Assembly (NCBI RefSeq): GCF_036711975.1
Contig: NW_027248947.1
Location: 620,001-684,000 of the forward strand
Length of the DNA: 64,000 nucleotides
Reading direction: 5' to 3'
DNA from: Onthophagus taurus
Taxonomy: Eukaryota; Arthropoda; Insecta; Coleoptera; Scarabaeidae
The notes under the pieces were generated by a model. That model saw nothing but the letters and a program-made list of their open reading frames with translations, was not told the origin of the DNA and made no database searches. Below are positions 30,711-41,660 of this stretch, one piece after another. How positions within the stretch are numbered: position 1 is the stretch's first letter; the number at the start of each line of letters is the position of its first letter. Position numbers and translations under genes: made by a program.

Positions 30711-33100
30711 GCATAACTATCGTCCATTTCAACACAAACAGCCTCATCCCCAAAATCCTCGAAATAACAGATTTCCTTTCCCGGTTTGACATAGATATCC
30801 TGCTCCTCAACGAGACAAAACTCATCCCATCCGATAAAATCACCTTCCCTGGCTACACCATCTACAGAAAAGATTTCTCCCACCGCTCCAGAGGCGTAGT
30901 AATCCTTATCAAAAACACCATCCCGCACGTAAAAGTCCCCCAACCCGACCTCAACCACCTAGACCTCATCACAATAAAACTCTCCAACAACCTCCACATC
31001 TCAACCCTCTATAGCAGTCCCAGCTCCACTCTGACTGACCAAGACCTCTCCCAATTAATAATTCTCCACAACAAGATCCTTATCCTCGGTGACCTCAACG
31101 CCCGCCACTTTTCCTGGGGTTGCCACATCACAAACACAAAAGGCCGCACCCTCTTCAACTTCACGCAATGCCGAAACGCATTCGTCCTAGCCCTGCAAAA
31201 ACCAACCCATTACCCAGACAATGGATCCACTCCCACAACAATAGACATCGCCAAAAACGTCCCCGAACTCCCGGACCCAATCGCCCTCAGTGACCTATCA
31301 TCTGACCACTGTCCCGTCCTAATCAAGCTCCAACAACAACCACACTCCCCAACAGAACAACCAAAAGTCCTAAACTTCCGCTCCGCCAACTGGTCCCTTT
31401 ACAAACACATCATCAACAACTCCATACAAACAACACCTACCATCGACACCACACAACACCTAGACAACGAAATACACACCCTCACATCCGCCATCCAAAC
31501 AGCCAAAAACGCCGCCATACCCCTCATCACAAAAACATCCCTTCATCGCACACCAACCCCTCCACACATACAAGCCCTAATAAAGGACCGAAACCGCCTC
31601 CGCCGCCTCCACCAACGCACACACAACCCTGACACCAAAACCCAATTCCTCCACCTAAACAAAATCATTCGAAACCAACTAAAAACACACAGAAACGAAT
31701 CCTGGACCCGTAAACTCCAATCCCTAAATCCCAACGATAATTCCATCTGGCAAGAAATCCGCAAACTAAAATCCAAATTCAAACCCATACCCGCCCTCAA
31801 CTCCAACAACAATTCCATCAAACTCACGGATCCCGAGAAAGCAAACCTCTTGGCCTCCCACTTCTCGAACATCCACAAAGCCAAACCCAACACATCCCCA
31901 CAACAAAACGACATCACTCAACACACACAAAACTTCCTCTTACAAGAACACGACCCTCCAGATGACCTCCACCTCATCACCCCATCAACCCTGAAATCCA
32001 TAATCAAACGCCTAAAACCCTTTAAAGCTCCTGGCAACGATGGCATCCCCAACATCCTTCTCCAGTACCTCCCCAAAAAAGCAATAGTCCAACTAACTTA
32101 CATCACCCGCCACACACTCAAATTCCAACACTACCCCTCAGCCTGGAAATCCGCAATAATAATTCCCATCCCCAAACCTAACAAGGACCCCTCAATCCCC
32201 GCCAGCTACCGTCCCATATCTCTACTACCCTCCATCTCTAAGGTAGTAGAGAAAATCATCCTTGAAAGCCTCACATCCCACGCCTTCGACCACAACACAA
32301 TCCCCAACCACCAATTCGGCTTCCAACAATACCACTCGACCACACACCAAATCTCCCGCATCGTCAACGACGCAATCCACAAACTGAACTCCCGCACCCA
32401 CACCGCAGTAGTTTCCCTCGACCTCGAGAAAGCCTTCGACACCGTCTGGATCGAAGGCCTCATCCACAAACTAATCCAATCCAAATATCCACCTTACCTC
32501 ATTAAACTTATCCACAGCTACCTCACCAACCGAAAAATCCAAGTAAAATTAAACTCGACCCTTTCCCATCCCAAAGAAATACAATCCGGCGTCCCCCAAG
32601 GCGCAGTTATTTCCCCCCACCTGTTCAACGTCTTCACCTCAGACCTTCCCCACATCCCTCAAACCAAAATCGCCACTTATGCTGACGATACAGCAATCTA
32701 TTCCCACTCCAGAGACCCCAAAATAGCCATGCTTTCTCTCCAAACCCACCTCAGATTCCTGGAAAAATATTACAACCTGTGGAAAATCACCGTCAATCCC
32801 CAAAAATCCGAATCCATAGTATTCACCAAGAACAATCATCCAACCAGAATCACCCTTCCCTTAAAAATCTCCAACGCCAACATCCCCCTAAAAACCGAAA
32901 TCAAATACCTAGGCATCACACTCGACCAAAGACTCACCTTCTCCAACCACATCCAAAAATCCATTGCCAAAGCATCCTCCACCATAAAAACTATATACCT
33001 TCTCATATTCAGAAGAAGTTCCCTGTCTCTAAAAAACAAAACCCTACTCTACACCACTATCATCCGCCGCTCACTAACGTCCGCCGCCTCCATTTTTCGA
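30704..33100 (+). pseudogene. Jockey ORF2: endonuclease and RT, C-terminally truncated
   Basis: Residues 1-220 are the APE endonuclease: IVHFNTNSLIPKILEI, LLLNETKLIPS (catalytic E), ILGDLNARHFSWGC (GDxN) and SDLSSDHCPVLI (SDH). RT follows: KAPGNDGIPNILLQYLP, ASYRPISLLPSISKVVEKII, VVSLDLEKAFDTVW (motif A), QSGVPQGAVISPHLFNVF (motif B), IATYADDTAIYS (YADD) and LGITLDQRLTF. The first 800 codons are uninterrupted. The normal C-terminus (after TIIRRSLT) is replaced by unrelated sequence, so the thumb and tail are lost. The endonuclease nicks target DNA and the RT copies element RNA. Confidence 0.92.
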
Positions 33101-33520
33101 TTTATCGACTCCGTCATGCGCTTGCGCGCCTTTCGGTAATATAGCGTACGTCTTTTTAGCGTGTGTGTGCGTTCCGTTAGCCCTTGGATTTTTGGTTTTC
33201 TCCTGCTTGGTGGTTTGGTTTTCACCTGCTTTGTGCCTTTTGTTGGTTCTTTGACGCCCCCGTCGCCTGTTTTTCCAGTCCGTTTGCTGGTTGTTCAGCG
33301 GTCTTCAACCGTTGACATGCTCTTAACCTCACTTTTTTTGGCGCTCTGTCCGTAAATTTTATTGCGTCTAATTTTGTTATCATTGTTCATTTTTTGATTT
33401 ATTGTAGATGTAATGTTCTGATGAAGGCCTAAATAAAGACCGAAAGCTTAACGTTATAAAAGGATAGTTTTCTTTTAATTCAGCGCTTTGGCTGCTATAC
33501 CCGATATTAATTTCACTACA
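33101..33520 (+). mobile_element. Penelope-type terminus (solo pLTR fragment) with hammerhead
   Basis: Follows the broken Jockey RT directly. No ORF of note. A well-formed hammerhead lies at 33411-33456. Hammerheads of this form occur in Penelope pLTRs in this window, so I assign the segment to a PLE end; no RT accompanies it. It ends where the minus-strand gypsy 2 RNase H begins. Confidence 0.55.
33411..33456 (+). ncRNA. Hammerhead ribozyme
   Basis: TAATGT and ACGTTA form a six-pair stem I with one G-T wobble. CTGATGA and GAAA give the intact core. Stem II is GGCCT/AGACC with one mismatch. Stem III is minimal, and TTA sits at the cleavage position. This is the best-paired stem I of the hammerheads seen here. 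Confidence 0.78.
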
Positions 33521-33521
33521 A

Positions 33522-34290
33522 TTAGTTAACAAGTACAGCCGGTACTTCTACTCTACCAAATAAATAAGGTCTAAAATGTTTGACAGACCAAACAATTGCT
33601 AACAATTCTTTTTCAATGGTTGCATAATTTAATTCAGCTTTATTTAAAGCTCTACTTGCGAAAGCTATAGGTCTATTATCTGAATTGGATAGAACTGATC
33701 CAATTGCATATCCAGAGGCATCCGTTTGCAGGATAAATTCGTTCGAAGGTGAAAAATCTGGATATTGTAAGATTGGGGGGTTAATTAAAACTAACTTAAG
33801 CTTTTCAAAAGCTTCCTGACAATCGTTATTCCAATCCAAACTAACTGATTTGCGCGTTAATTTATTTAATGGATATATTATTCCAGCAAAATTTGGTATA
33901 AATTTTCTGTAATAATTTGCAAAAGCTACGAATCGTTTACACTCATCTGTACTAACAGGTGTTGGATAATTTTGAATGACGTTAATTTTATTTGGATCTG
34001 GGGAAATACCTTCTGATGATATTACATGTCCCAGATATAGAACTTCTTTCTTTAAAAATTGACATTTACTTGGATTTAATTTTAAATTTACATCACGAAG
34101 TCTGTTGAAAATTTGTATTAACTTTTGTGTATGATTTTGCAAACTATTTCCAAACACTATAAGGTCATCAAGATAAACAAAACAAGATTCATAGTTTAAC
34201 CCGGACATAGCGATTGTCATCACCCTTGAAAATGCACTGGGGCTAGTTTTTAAACCCATCGGCAATCTTGTCATTTGAAACTGTCCCTTG
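33522..34290 (-). pseudogene. pol: Gypsy 2 pol: RT second half and RNase H
   Basis: Minus strand: MTRLPMGLKTSPSAFSRVM, CFVYLDDLIVFG (YLDD), KCQFLKKEVLYLGHVIS and FVAFANYYRKFIPNFAGI, then RNase H with LQTDASGYAIGSVLS and NYATIEKELLAIVWSVKHFR. It breaks off inside RNase H at about 33530. Separated by a frameshift near 34300 from the first half of RT. Confidence 0.9.
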
Positions 34291-34299
34291 CTAGTAGTA

Positions 34300-35050
34300 A
34301 ATGATGTACATTTTCTGCTAGAGGGTAATAGCTAACTCAACTTGATAATAGCCTTGTGTCAAATCTAAATGTGTAAAATAAATTGCTCCTGATAATGAAT
34401 CTAAAATTTCAGTAATGTTCGGCAGTGGAAAACGGTCATCTTCTACGTTTTTATTCAAAAGTCTGTAATCAATAATTACTCTCCATTCTTTATCTTCACA
34501 TGAATACGACTTTTTCGGTACAATAAGCAATGGGGAAGACCACCCTGACCTTGTTGGTTCTATTTCTAATTTATGAGAATACGGTACCCGATACGATTTA
34601 ACATAAACTGGTTCTGCATCTTTCTTTAACCTAATAATTTCCTGTCCTACGTTTGTGACAGTTATAGGATCATTATCTAAATGAAAAATGTCTGCATACT
34701 TTGCGCAAATTTTCTGAATGGACTCTTTTTCCTCTTTGTTTAAATGTTTAGTATCTAACAAATCAAGTAATTTATCTACCCTTTCTACTGAAATCTTATT
34801 ATCCTTAAAGTTATATAAATGATAATTTGTTAATTTAGATGTGCTAGGCAAAAAATTTTTAATTTTGACTTCATTTTCATTTATGTTCATAATACGTATT
34901 GGTATCATGTGATTGTTTGGACGAACAATGACTCCCGCGATAAATACTCCTTCACAAATTTCAGATGGCAAAACTACACAGTCATCGGAATCGTTTACCC
35001 AAAATTGTTTTATTATCTCACATCTTGGTGGAATGACCGTATAGTTATTA
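34300..35050 (-). pseudogene. pol: Gypsy 2 pol: protease end and RT first half
   Basis: Minus strand: IAGVIVRPNNHMIPIRIMN is the post-protease spacer. It is followed by YRVPYSHKLEI, SGWSSPLLIVPKKS, WRVIIDYRLLNKNVEDDRFP and IYFTHLDLTQGYYQVEL (RT motif A region). The protease catalytic DTG is missing, apparently lost with the end of gag at the junction near 35055. Confidence 0.88.
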
Positions 35051-35059
35051 AATTTAGCT

Positions 35060-35393
35060 TCTAAATTGAGTACAATTTTATGAGAATGGGCATTACTTTG
35101 GCATTTTCGGACAATCTAGTTTTTAAAATATATTTAATTAATGATTTTTTATCATCCACGCGTAGCAAGCTAGCATATAACTCAATTGAATCTATGAGTT
35201 TTTTGGTAGTATCTTCAGTACCGTCCATTGCCGGTAATAAGCTACTAGCCGTTTTCAAATCGAAAGCTTCACCCATGTTACCAACTTTATCTAACCTATC
35301 TTCTAGAATATTTCTAATTTCTTTTAAAAGTACAGTAATTTCAGAAGTTAAGGACTTAATTTCAGTTATTACAGCTATATTATTAATATCAGT
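35060..35393 (-). pseudogene. gag: Gypsy 2 gag, middle part
   Basis: Minus-strand reading NIAVITEIKSLTSEITVLLK, then TASSLLPAMDGTEDTTKKL and LIKYILKTRLSENAKV. The LLPxFDG-like text and the heptad-rich lead-in are typical of gypsy capsid N-domains. It begins at the Polinton target site; the first part of gag is at 45097-45271 on the far side. The C-terminal part and nucleocapsid are missing. Confidence 0.8.
35388..35393. repeat. 6-bp target duplication ATCAGT of the Polinton
   Basis: ATCAGT is present at 35388-35393 and again at 45091-45096. Between them both ends start AGTAGTNTAGAAACGCC. Six-base duplications and ends beginning AG are standard for Polinton/Maverick elements. Confidence 0.93.
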
Positions 35394-36980
35394 AGTAGTC
35401 TAGAAACGCCGATTCTAGACCGGAAATTGCTCCTCCGTGACGTCATCAGCCCAATATAAAAGGATAGGGAAGGGTACCAACCTAAGGCGGAGGAGAAAAA
35501 AAAATAGGTTGGTATTGGAAAAGTAACTAGATCTGGTGACTTTTAAAAAAAAGTAACGCGCCACCTAGTGGTTGGTAGTGGAACTAAACCATTACCGACA
35601 AGGTAGACTGCTACTTTTTTTTTAAAAGTCACCATATCTAGCTACCAACCTATTTTTTTCCCCAAGCCTTTGGTTGACACCCCTCCCCCCTATCCTTTTA
35701 CATCGGGCGGATGACGTCACGGAGGAGCAACAACTTCCTGTCTAGAACCGGCGTTTCTGAAAGATGGCGCGTTGAAGGCATAAAGGCGCGCCTCACAACT
35801 CTTGAATGCGCGTGCGCAGGAACTTGGGAATATTCCGGAAAATAATAATAACACAATTTAATTTCCCCCCAATCAACCCAATAAAAGTATTAATAAACAT
35901 TTTTATAATAATAATAAATAGTAAAAAAAAAATAATAAAAACCTTAATGTTATGGTACTTTTTTTACATATTCAATTAATATGAGCGGGCTTCGGTTTAC
36001 CAACATCCTTTATTATTATTATTATTATACACGATACATTGATCTTGTAACCATCTTGATCGGTAATACCCTTAGCGAGCCGGGTAGGTAAAAAAAACGT
36101 TGAGAAGCAAGCCCGCTTCTAACTCCACCACAACGGAAGGCCATGCGCAGCTCGTAAGACATTTTCCATGAACAAATAATACGGTAAATCCAACTCAACT
36201 TCGAATAAATTTTTTCTTTAGTTTAAACTCACAGAGACCGAAAAAAAAACACAGACATTGCGCGCGGTTTAGGTTTGACACGTTCGATTTCTAAAGTAAA
36301 ACTGATTATGAGTTACGCGATACAATGCTTTCCTCGCCGGGGGGGAAGTGTCAACTTACGACAATCGGCGCGGCGCATCGCCAAGTAAAGTGCGATACAC
36401 CTCGCCGGCGGAAGTGTCAAGTGACATAGCGGTTGCAATAATGCTGACCAATGGAATAATTGACCTAAATGAAATGCTATTGTATAATTAATATTAAGGA
36501 AGTAAAAAAATAATACAAATTATAAAATTGTTTTAATGCATTTTCATTCACAAAAATGATGTACGTGAAAAAAAAAATACATTTAAATAAAAAAAGGAAA
36601 AGGTTTAAATAATACAATTTAATTTTCCCAATTAACCCAATTTAAATATATTGAAACATGTTAAAATAAAATCTTGAAAGTTTACACACAATTAAATATA
36701 TACAAAATTTAATAATCGGTAAAATTAACAAATACTAACAGTTTAAATTTAAAATAATAGGATTTATTAACATTTAAGTTGACTATAATGTAAATAATAC
36801 AAATTAAAAATTAGATTAAATTTAAGCGGATTGATGAATTGAAGGTGAAATACAAACAACAGAATGATGTGTTTAAGAAATACATTTGTTATTATTATTT
36901 AATTTTTAAGTATACATAACTTTTATTATACAATTACATTTTAAAAAATATATATCCATACAGATGAACATCAAGGTCAT
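35394..36980 (+). repeat. Left TIR of the Polinton
   Basis: About 1.59 kb, matching the right TIR in reverse with only scattered differences. It includes an internal palindromic section near 35500-35700 (paired TTACTTTTTTTTAAAAGTCACC-type blocks of opposite sense). 36981-37347 just inside the TIR holds AT-rich sequence with no gene. Confidence 0.95.
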
Positions 36981-37347
36981 CGGTCGGAAATTTTTTACGT
37001 TTCATAAGTAAAACATAAATTTTATAAAACAATTAATATACATAAGTATGAACAATAGGGTATAAGATTACATATCAGATTGCTCTCAGGTGTTATTGCT
37101 ACATAAAATACGAAGTAAGCAGTTTTTATTATTAAATCACCGAGATTAAGTAAAGTTCATTGCACCTCATCAACACTTGTTTCAACTTGTTTAAACGTGT
37201 TTAAACTTGTTTAAATCATAAATAAAAACAAAAAGTTGCATCCGGGAGGCGTCGTTTAAAGGAAAAAGCGTGATCGACTAGACCAACAGCAGCCAACCGG
37301 ATGATAAGAGTGTAAACAAGAATTGACACGTTTTAACTGGCATAAAT

Positions 37348-37542
37348 ATGAAATCGGTTAGATTTAAGGAAGAGATTGAGATTTATGAAGTAGAGTGTCA
37401 TGATGTACATAAAAGAGCAAGAAGCGGACGGGGATGGTTAGAGGCGGTAATTGATAGACAACGATTTCAAAGACGTATTAAAGAAATTGAACGAATTCTT
37501 TATAAAATATTACATGAAAAATTGTTAAAAATGAATGAATAA
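37348..37542 (+). CDS. Small basic Polinton protein
   Basis: 64 codons from an ATG with MKSVRFKEEIEIYEVECHD, then RSGRGWLEAVIDRQRFQRR and IKEIERILYKILHEKLL. It is basic and mostly helical by eye. Small proteins of this style occur near Polinton ends in arthropods; the function is unknown to me. Not duplicated on the right side. Confidence 0.55.
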   Translation: MKSVRFKEEIEIYEVECHDVHKRARSGRGWLEAVIDRQRFQRRIKEIERILYKILHEKLLKMNE

Positions 37543-37644
37543 ATAAAACACAATAAAATATATTACATTCATTACTTTAGTTTTAATATATAGTTGTACA
37601 AAACCTATATTACAAAAGTTGTTTTATTTAAAGAAATCTAATTA

Positions 37645-38565
37645 CTACACTATATCTGATTTCTTAATCCAACTTCTTTCATCTATTCCAAACCATTTGA
37701 TGTACATTCTATTTCCTTTCCGTTTTAGAATCTGTTCAATCAACTGTATGTCAGGATAATGAGTCCGTTGTAATTCTTCAGTATAGAAAGCTCCTTTAAT
37801 GTCATCACCTTTCAAATCTTGTAATAAATACGTCACTGGGTTACTGTATTGAATCTTAACAATTTTAAAAACTTCATTGCTCCAGTTAGGAGTATACCCT
37901 TTGGTGAACACTCCACGATGTTTAGATATTCTTACAAAGTCATTCAAATGAAATTTTATGGGTAATGTTTGATTTTGATAATGTATTTTCCTATTATAAA
38001 CAGTACGCAATAGCTTTTCCTCATCCGCCTCTATTGGTTTCATGCCTGTAGTGGAATGTTTGCGGGTATTATATATTAATAAAATTTGCGGTAATAAATT
38101 TAACCACTTAAAAGATCCCTGAACACTAAATTCTTTCCACATTAAACCTTTTAAAGTTCTATTTAAACGTTCAACGATAGATGCTTTCAATGAGCTAAAC
38201 GTAGAGTAATGATTAATTTTTAATTTACTCATAAGTGAGATAACATCTTTGTTATAAAACTCCTTTCCTTGATCGGTTTGAAGGTTTTTTGGCACGTTTG
38301 CACCCTTTAAAATACTTTTCATCGCTTTAGTAACATCTTTACCCGATTTAGTTACCGGAACAGCCCATGCATATTTGCTAAACACATCAATTACAACGAG
38401 TATATAACGATAACCATTATTTTGTCCTGCATAAGGTATCATCTCTACTAAATCAGCCTGGTATAAATCATTTATCCCTTTAGTAAGCACATGTCTCCTT
38501 TTAAAATGTATTCGAGCAGGTTTATGAAGTTCTTCAGCTAATTTTCTTTTAATATCAGAGGACAT
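37645..38565 (-). CDS. Polinton integrase, left copy
   Basis: Retroviral-type rve integrase, 306 codons. Residues 33-45 DLYQADLVEMIPY carry the first catalytic D; IDVFSKYAWAVPV and LQTDQGKEFYN carry the second. HYSTFSSLKASIVERLNRTL carries the glutamate about 35 residues later. A C-terminal chromodomain-like region follows (RMYIKWFGIDERSWIKKSDI). ATG and stop are in place. Compared with the right copy it lacks a few codons (HKPAR versus IKKPAR, VTKSG versus KTKSG) and so may be impaired. It would integrate the element and generate the 6-bp duplication. An N-terminal zinc finger is absent or lies upstream, so the start may be shortened. Confidence 0.9.
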   Translation of the reverse strand: MSSDIKRKLAEELHKPARIHFKRRHVLTKGINDLYQADLVEMIPYAGQNNGYRYILVVIDVFSKYAWAVPVTKSGKDVTKAMKSILKGANVPKNLQTDQGKEFYNKDVISLMSKLKINHYSTFSSLKASIVERLNRTLKGLMWKEFSVQGSFKWLNLLPQILLIYNTRKHSTTGMKPIEADEEKLLRTVYNRKIHYQNQTLPIKFHLNDFVRISKHRGVFTKGYTPNWSNEVFKIVKIQYSNPVTYLLQDLKGDDIKGAFYTEELQRTHYPDIQLIEQILKRKGNRMYIKWFGIDERSWIKKSDIV

Positions 38566-38574
38566 GTTAATACG

Positions 38575-38871
38575 ATTTCAACAAACAGAGTATTAATCGT
38601 CGCAGTAGGAGATGGAATGAATTTTAATTTGTCACCTTTCTTCAATTTGATTCCCTTCCCGTTTGAGCTATCATAAATCCTATTCTTTACTATAAGAGCT
38701 GTGTCCGATGGATGGAATAGGAAAAATATAATATTTTTTTAAATTATTCAGCGCATAACTATGTCCAGCTTTCGCACCAGTCAAAGTAATGTTAAAATAA
38801 GAACAATAGTTTTGTTCTATTGAGAAGGAAGAAGAAGAAGATATATGATGTCCGAACTTGTGAATAGTCAT
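38575..38871 (-). pseudogene. Polinton 120-residue ORF, left copy (deleted)
   Basis: Starts MTIHKFGHHISSSSSFSIEQ and matches the intact copy at 43049-43411 up to LNNLKKYYIFPI. About 30 bases present in the right copy are then missing, and the frame is lost. The rest of the gene is still recognisable down to 38575. Function unknown. Confidence 0.75.
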
Positions 38872-38899
38872 AACTAAAATGGTATAATCTATTGTAGGT

Positions 38900-40003
38900 T
38901 TATACAATTATATGAGCTTCACGTAACTCTTCTATAATACTATTAATTTCATTACCATGTGACGTATTACCGGCAAGCTGAGAGGCTATTAAAAGTTTTA
39001 ATCTAGCTACTAATTCATTAGGATCATCCCAATAAATAAAATTTGACCGTTGATTATTGTACTGCTGCTGCATGAGACCTTCTCCAGTTCTCATACGAAC
39101 AGGAACGCTTTTTACTCTACTCCGTCGTACAACTCCTTCCGTTGCATTTAAAACAGGTGCAATTATTTGATGGTACTTGTCCGACTTGTCACCCATAATT
39201 TGTTTGCTTTTATCCTGATTTTTGTTTAATGCTGCTGTTGTTTTAAGTATTTCAACGTAATTCTTTTGATCATCACTAGTAAATTGTTCTGGCTCCCTTT
39301 TGAAAATTAGCTCATACAGACCTTTCGTACCATTATAAGTTTTATATGCAATGGTTATATCATTAGTTTTACTACTAAAGGATATTTCACTATCCCCAAT
39401 GTAATATTTATCAGTAAAAATATTAACACGAACTCCCTTGTTGCTAGAATCGAATTCATTGTTATCATCTCTTACATAGCCCTCAATGTAAGATCTTGTT
39501 AGAGGAGCAAATTGTTCCAAGTATAATAAAAATGATTCTTCAGGAATATTCATAGTTTCTGGTAATGGAGATACATCTGCTGCTACAGTTGGTGATGGTT
39601 GCGCTGGTTGTGGCGGTGGTGATGAAGATGTTGCAAAAACATCATTATCGCTTAATATTGATATTGTTGGTGATTGAGGCGCTTGTTGTTGTTGATGATG
39701 ATGAAGTTCTGGTAGACGTGATGCTTGTACTGCTTTTGATACTCTTCTTTTCTTTGTAGGTATTACTGTTTTAAGTTGTTCTTTAACTTCTTCAGATTTA
39801 AGCTCTTCCTCCGCCTCCTCCTTCATAACTTTAATAGGATGTTTCATTGTGGAAATAATTTTTTGTAAAGGGGTTGTTACTGCTTTATATTGCTCTTGAA
39901 GCAAATGTTCAGATTTATGTTTCCTCTCTTTTAATTTTTCCAATTTCTTTTTCACATTTGCTCTTGTTTTAATAAGCTTTCGTGTTAATTGTTTTGAGTC
40001 CAT
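38900..40003 (-). CDS. Polinton PY-like protein
   Basis: 367 codons from an ATG. The N-terminus is a lysine/glutamate coiled coil (about residues 1-90). A low-complexity segment with poly-H/Q and PPPQPAQPSP follows. The C-terminal half includes FLLYLEQFAPLTRSYIEGY, GVRVNIFTDKYYIGDSEI, GTKGLYELIFKREPEQF and a closing NFIYWDDPNELVARLKLL plus EINSIIEELREAHII. The YWDDPNELV...IIEELRE ending is common to a protein found with arthropod Polintons and usually labelled PY. The role is unknown. It lies between the integrase side and the ATPase, on the same strand. Confidence 0.75.
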   Translation of the reverse strand: MDSKQLTRKLIKTRANVKKKLEKLKERKHKSEHLLQEQYKAVTTPLQKIISTMKHPIKVMKEEAEEELKSEEVKEQLKTVIPTKKRRVSKAVQASRLPELHHHQQQQAPQSPTISILSDNDVFATSSSPPPQPAQPSPTVAADVSPLPETMNIPEESFLLYLEQFAPLTRSYIEGYVRDDNNEFDSSNKGVRVNIFTDKYYIGDSEISFSSKTNDITIAYKTYNGTKGLYELIFKREPEQFTSDDQKNYVEILKTTAALNKNQDKSKQIMGDKSDKYHQIIAPVLNATEGVVRRSRVKSVPVRMRTGEGLMQQQYNNQRSNFIYWDDPNELVARLKLLIASQLAGNTSHGNEINSIIEELREAHIIV

Positions 40004-40075
40004 GTTTTCGGTGCAATGAATGAATGCTTACTGACTAATGCATGTGCTTACTGTAGAGTTTTATTGGAACTCTTT

Positions 40076-40215
40076 TAACAGGTCGGTTCATAAGCGATCT
40101 GTTTTATCCGACCGGTTTTAACCAATCTGTTTTATCCGACCGGTTTTAACCGATCTGTTTTTATCCGACCTGTTTTATCCGACCGGTTTTAACCGATCTG
40201 TTTTATCCGATCAAT
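40076..40215. repeat. Short tandem repeat upstream of the PY-like gene
   Basis: Four to five units of about 28 bp containing GATCTGTTTTATCCGACCGG then TTTTAACC. They sit 75-210 bases before the PY-like ATG, in the 340-bp gap to the ATPase gene, where the shared promoter region would be. They could bind a regulator, but this is only position. Confidence 0.8.
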
Positions 40216-40342
40216 CGCATTTATCGGTTGGAACACCGATACTTTTCCGGATCAGGATCTCCACGTGCTAAGCGTTTCATGAGATTTGTCCCAGGTCTAC
40301 AGAACTGATAGCCTGATTGTGTATGTATAAAAACATACACAA

Positions 40343-41038
40343 TTACAGTTTTATATAGTAATGAAACCCATTACGATATCTACCATTGCTCATATCGTCC
40401 TCCTTACTGATTACAAAAAATCCGAATCTGTCTTTCCAACACATTGCACACATTTTCTTAAAGTCATTGAATTTCATATCGGTTGTTACGTGATCATTAT
40501 AAATATGTTTTAAATTTAGATCATCTTGTTTGAAAAGTATTAAAAAGTTTGCATTATCACGTATTAAATGCTTTGGAATATGCGTGTAACTCTGACATAA
40601 ATAAAAACTATCTATTGCCTTATGTCGTCCCATACAAAAATAATCACGAATAACTGACTGTTTATCGCATGCTACATCATCAAATATAAAAACTGAATCT
40701 TCATCCGCTTTAGAGGGATGCATTATGCCATCACTACTGCTATACTCATAATATCCTAAACCTTTTATAGGCTGCAGCAATTTTCTCAAATATTCATATT
40801 TGTTTTGATACAATGACTTTGAATACACATACACATTTTTAAATGATAGTCCATTAGGATCCTGTAGTAGACTAATTATCAGATTTGTTTTGCCAGAGTT
40901 AGAAGGTCCGCATATTATGCAACGTAGATTATTTGGAAATAAATAACTATGCTTTCTGTTTTGAGTTGATTGATTGTTATTAAATTGTATTGTTACATCA
41001 TCAACATTTAATGTGTAAGGCTGTTTTATCACTTCCAT
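40343..41038 (-). CDS. Polinton genome-packaging ATPase (FtsK/A32-like)
   Basis: 231 codons, ATG to stop, no disruption. Walker A at about residues 42-51 (CGPSNSGKTNLI), Walker B at about 117-123 (SVFIFDDVACD), then FYLCQSYTHIPKHLIRDNAN, the sensor-like region typical of the A32/FtsK packaging ATPases of Polintons and large DNA viruses. It would pump element DNA into a capsid. Its intact state contrasts with the missing polymerase and capsid genes. Confidence 0.92.
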   Translation of the reverse strand: MEVIKQPYTLNVDDVTIQFNNNQSTQNRKHSYLFPNNLRCIICGPSNSGKTNLIISLLQDPNGLSFKNVYVYSKSLYQNKYEYLRKLLQPIKGLGYYEYSSSDGIMHPSKADEDSVFIFDDVACDKQSVIRDYFCMGRHKAIDSFYLCQSYTHIPKHLIRDNANFLILFKQDDLNLKHIYNDHVTTDMKFNDFKKMCAMCWKDRFGFFVISKEDDMSNGRYRNGFHYYIKL

Positions 41039-41214
41039 GTTTACAGTATAACTAACTCTTATATAAGTCTGAATTCGAATATATAGTATTCATTTGTCTG
41101 TGAACCATTGAAGTAATTGAATGATCATCAACATTTAATGCGTAAGGTTGTTTTATCACTTTCAACACTTCAACATTTAATATTCATTTGTCTGCTGACC
41201 ATTCAAGTGATTGG

Positions 41215-41660
41215 ATGATCATGAAGAAAGGAGCAAGTGAAAAAGCGATTTCTTTTAATAGAGCCGTTAAAAATGCAAAAATAAAATTAAAAGAGTCAAG
41301 TACTAATGATTTGAAATCTGCTGCGAAGTTAGCTTTACGTGCCGTAAAAGGCATTGCAAAAAAGAAACCTCGTTCTAGAATTATTACAATTCCGAAAAGC
41401 GGTGGTATACTTCCGCTCATTCCAATTTTCGCTGGTTTAAGTGCATTATGAGCTCTAGCAGGTGGCACTGCTTCCGTTATAAGTGCTGTCAATAAAGCGA
41501 AACAAGCACAAGCGGCGCTCAAGGAAAGTCAAAGACATAATCAAACGATGGAATCGATAACTTTAGGTAAAGGTCTGTATTTAAAACCATATAAAAAAGG
41601 ATTAGGTGTTTTTTTAAAGGCATGCCAAGAAAAACCATACGACAGCAGAAAGCGCTAACA
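41215..41660 (+). pseudogene. Polinton pX-like small core/membrane protein
   Basis: From ATG 41215: MIMKKGASEKAISFNRAVKN, lysine-rich, then SRIITIPKSGGILPLIPIFA. This is the basic-plus-hydrophobic segment known from Polinton and adenovirus pX-type proteins. A TGA at 41449 interrupts the glycine/alanine segment GGTASVISAV, but the same frame continues to 41660 with KQAQAALKESQRHNQTMES and the closing GLYLKPYKKGLGVFLK. The next gene (protease) starts inside its end at 41622. Confidence 0.75.

Larger units (their letters stand above)
29006..33100 (+). mobile_element. Jockey-clade non-LTR retrotransposon, 3' truncated
   Basis: GC-poor, C-rich coding strand with two ORFs in the Jockey layout. ORF1 has the pre-C2HC domain and zinc knuckles. 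ORF2 has the APE endonuclease and RT. Bases 29006-29386 between the 18S fragment and the first coding signal are GC-rich and likely 5' UTR; I cannot place the exact start. The RT ends prematurely at about 33090, where PLE-terminus-like sequence begins. Confidence 0.88.

Noticed and set aside
30145-32484. Long minus-strand ORFs opposite the Jockey ORF1 and ORF2
   Set aside because: Shadows of the C-rich coding strand; they carry no domain and mirror the RT codons.
40343-41038. Calling the Polinton ATPase a cellular AAA or kinase gene
   Set aside because: The Walker motifs, the QSYTHIPKHLIRDNAN block and its neighbours fit the packaging ATPase of Polintons.
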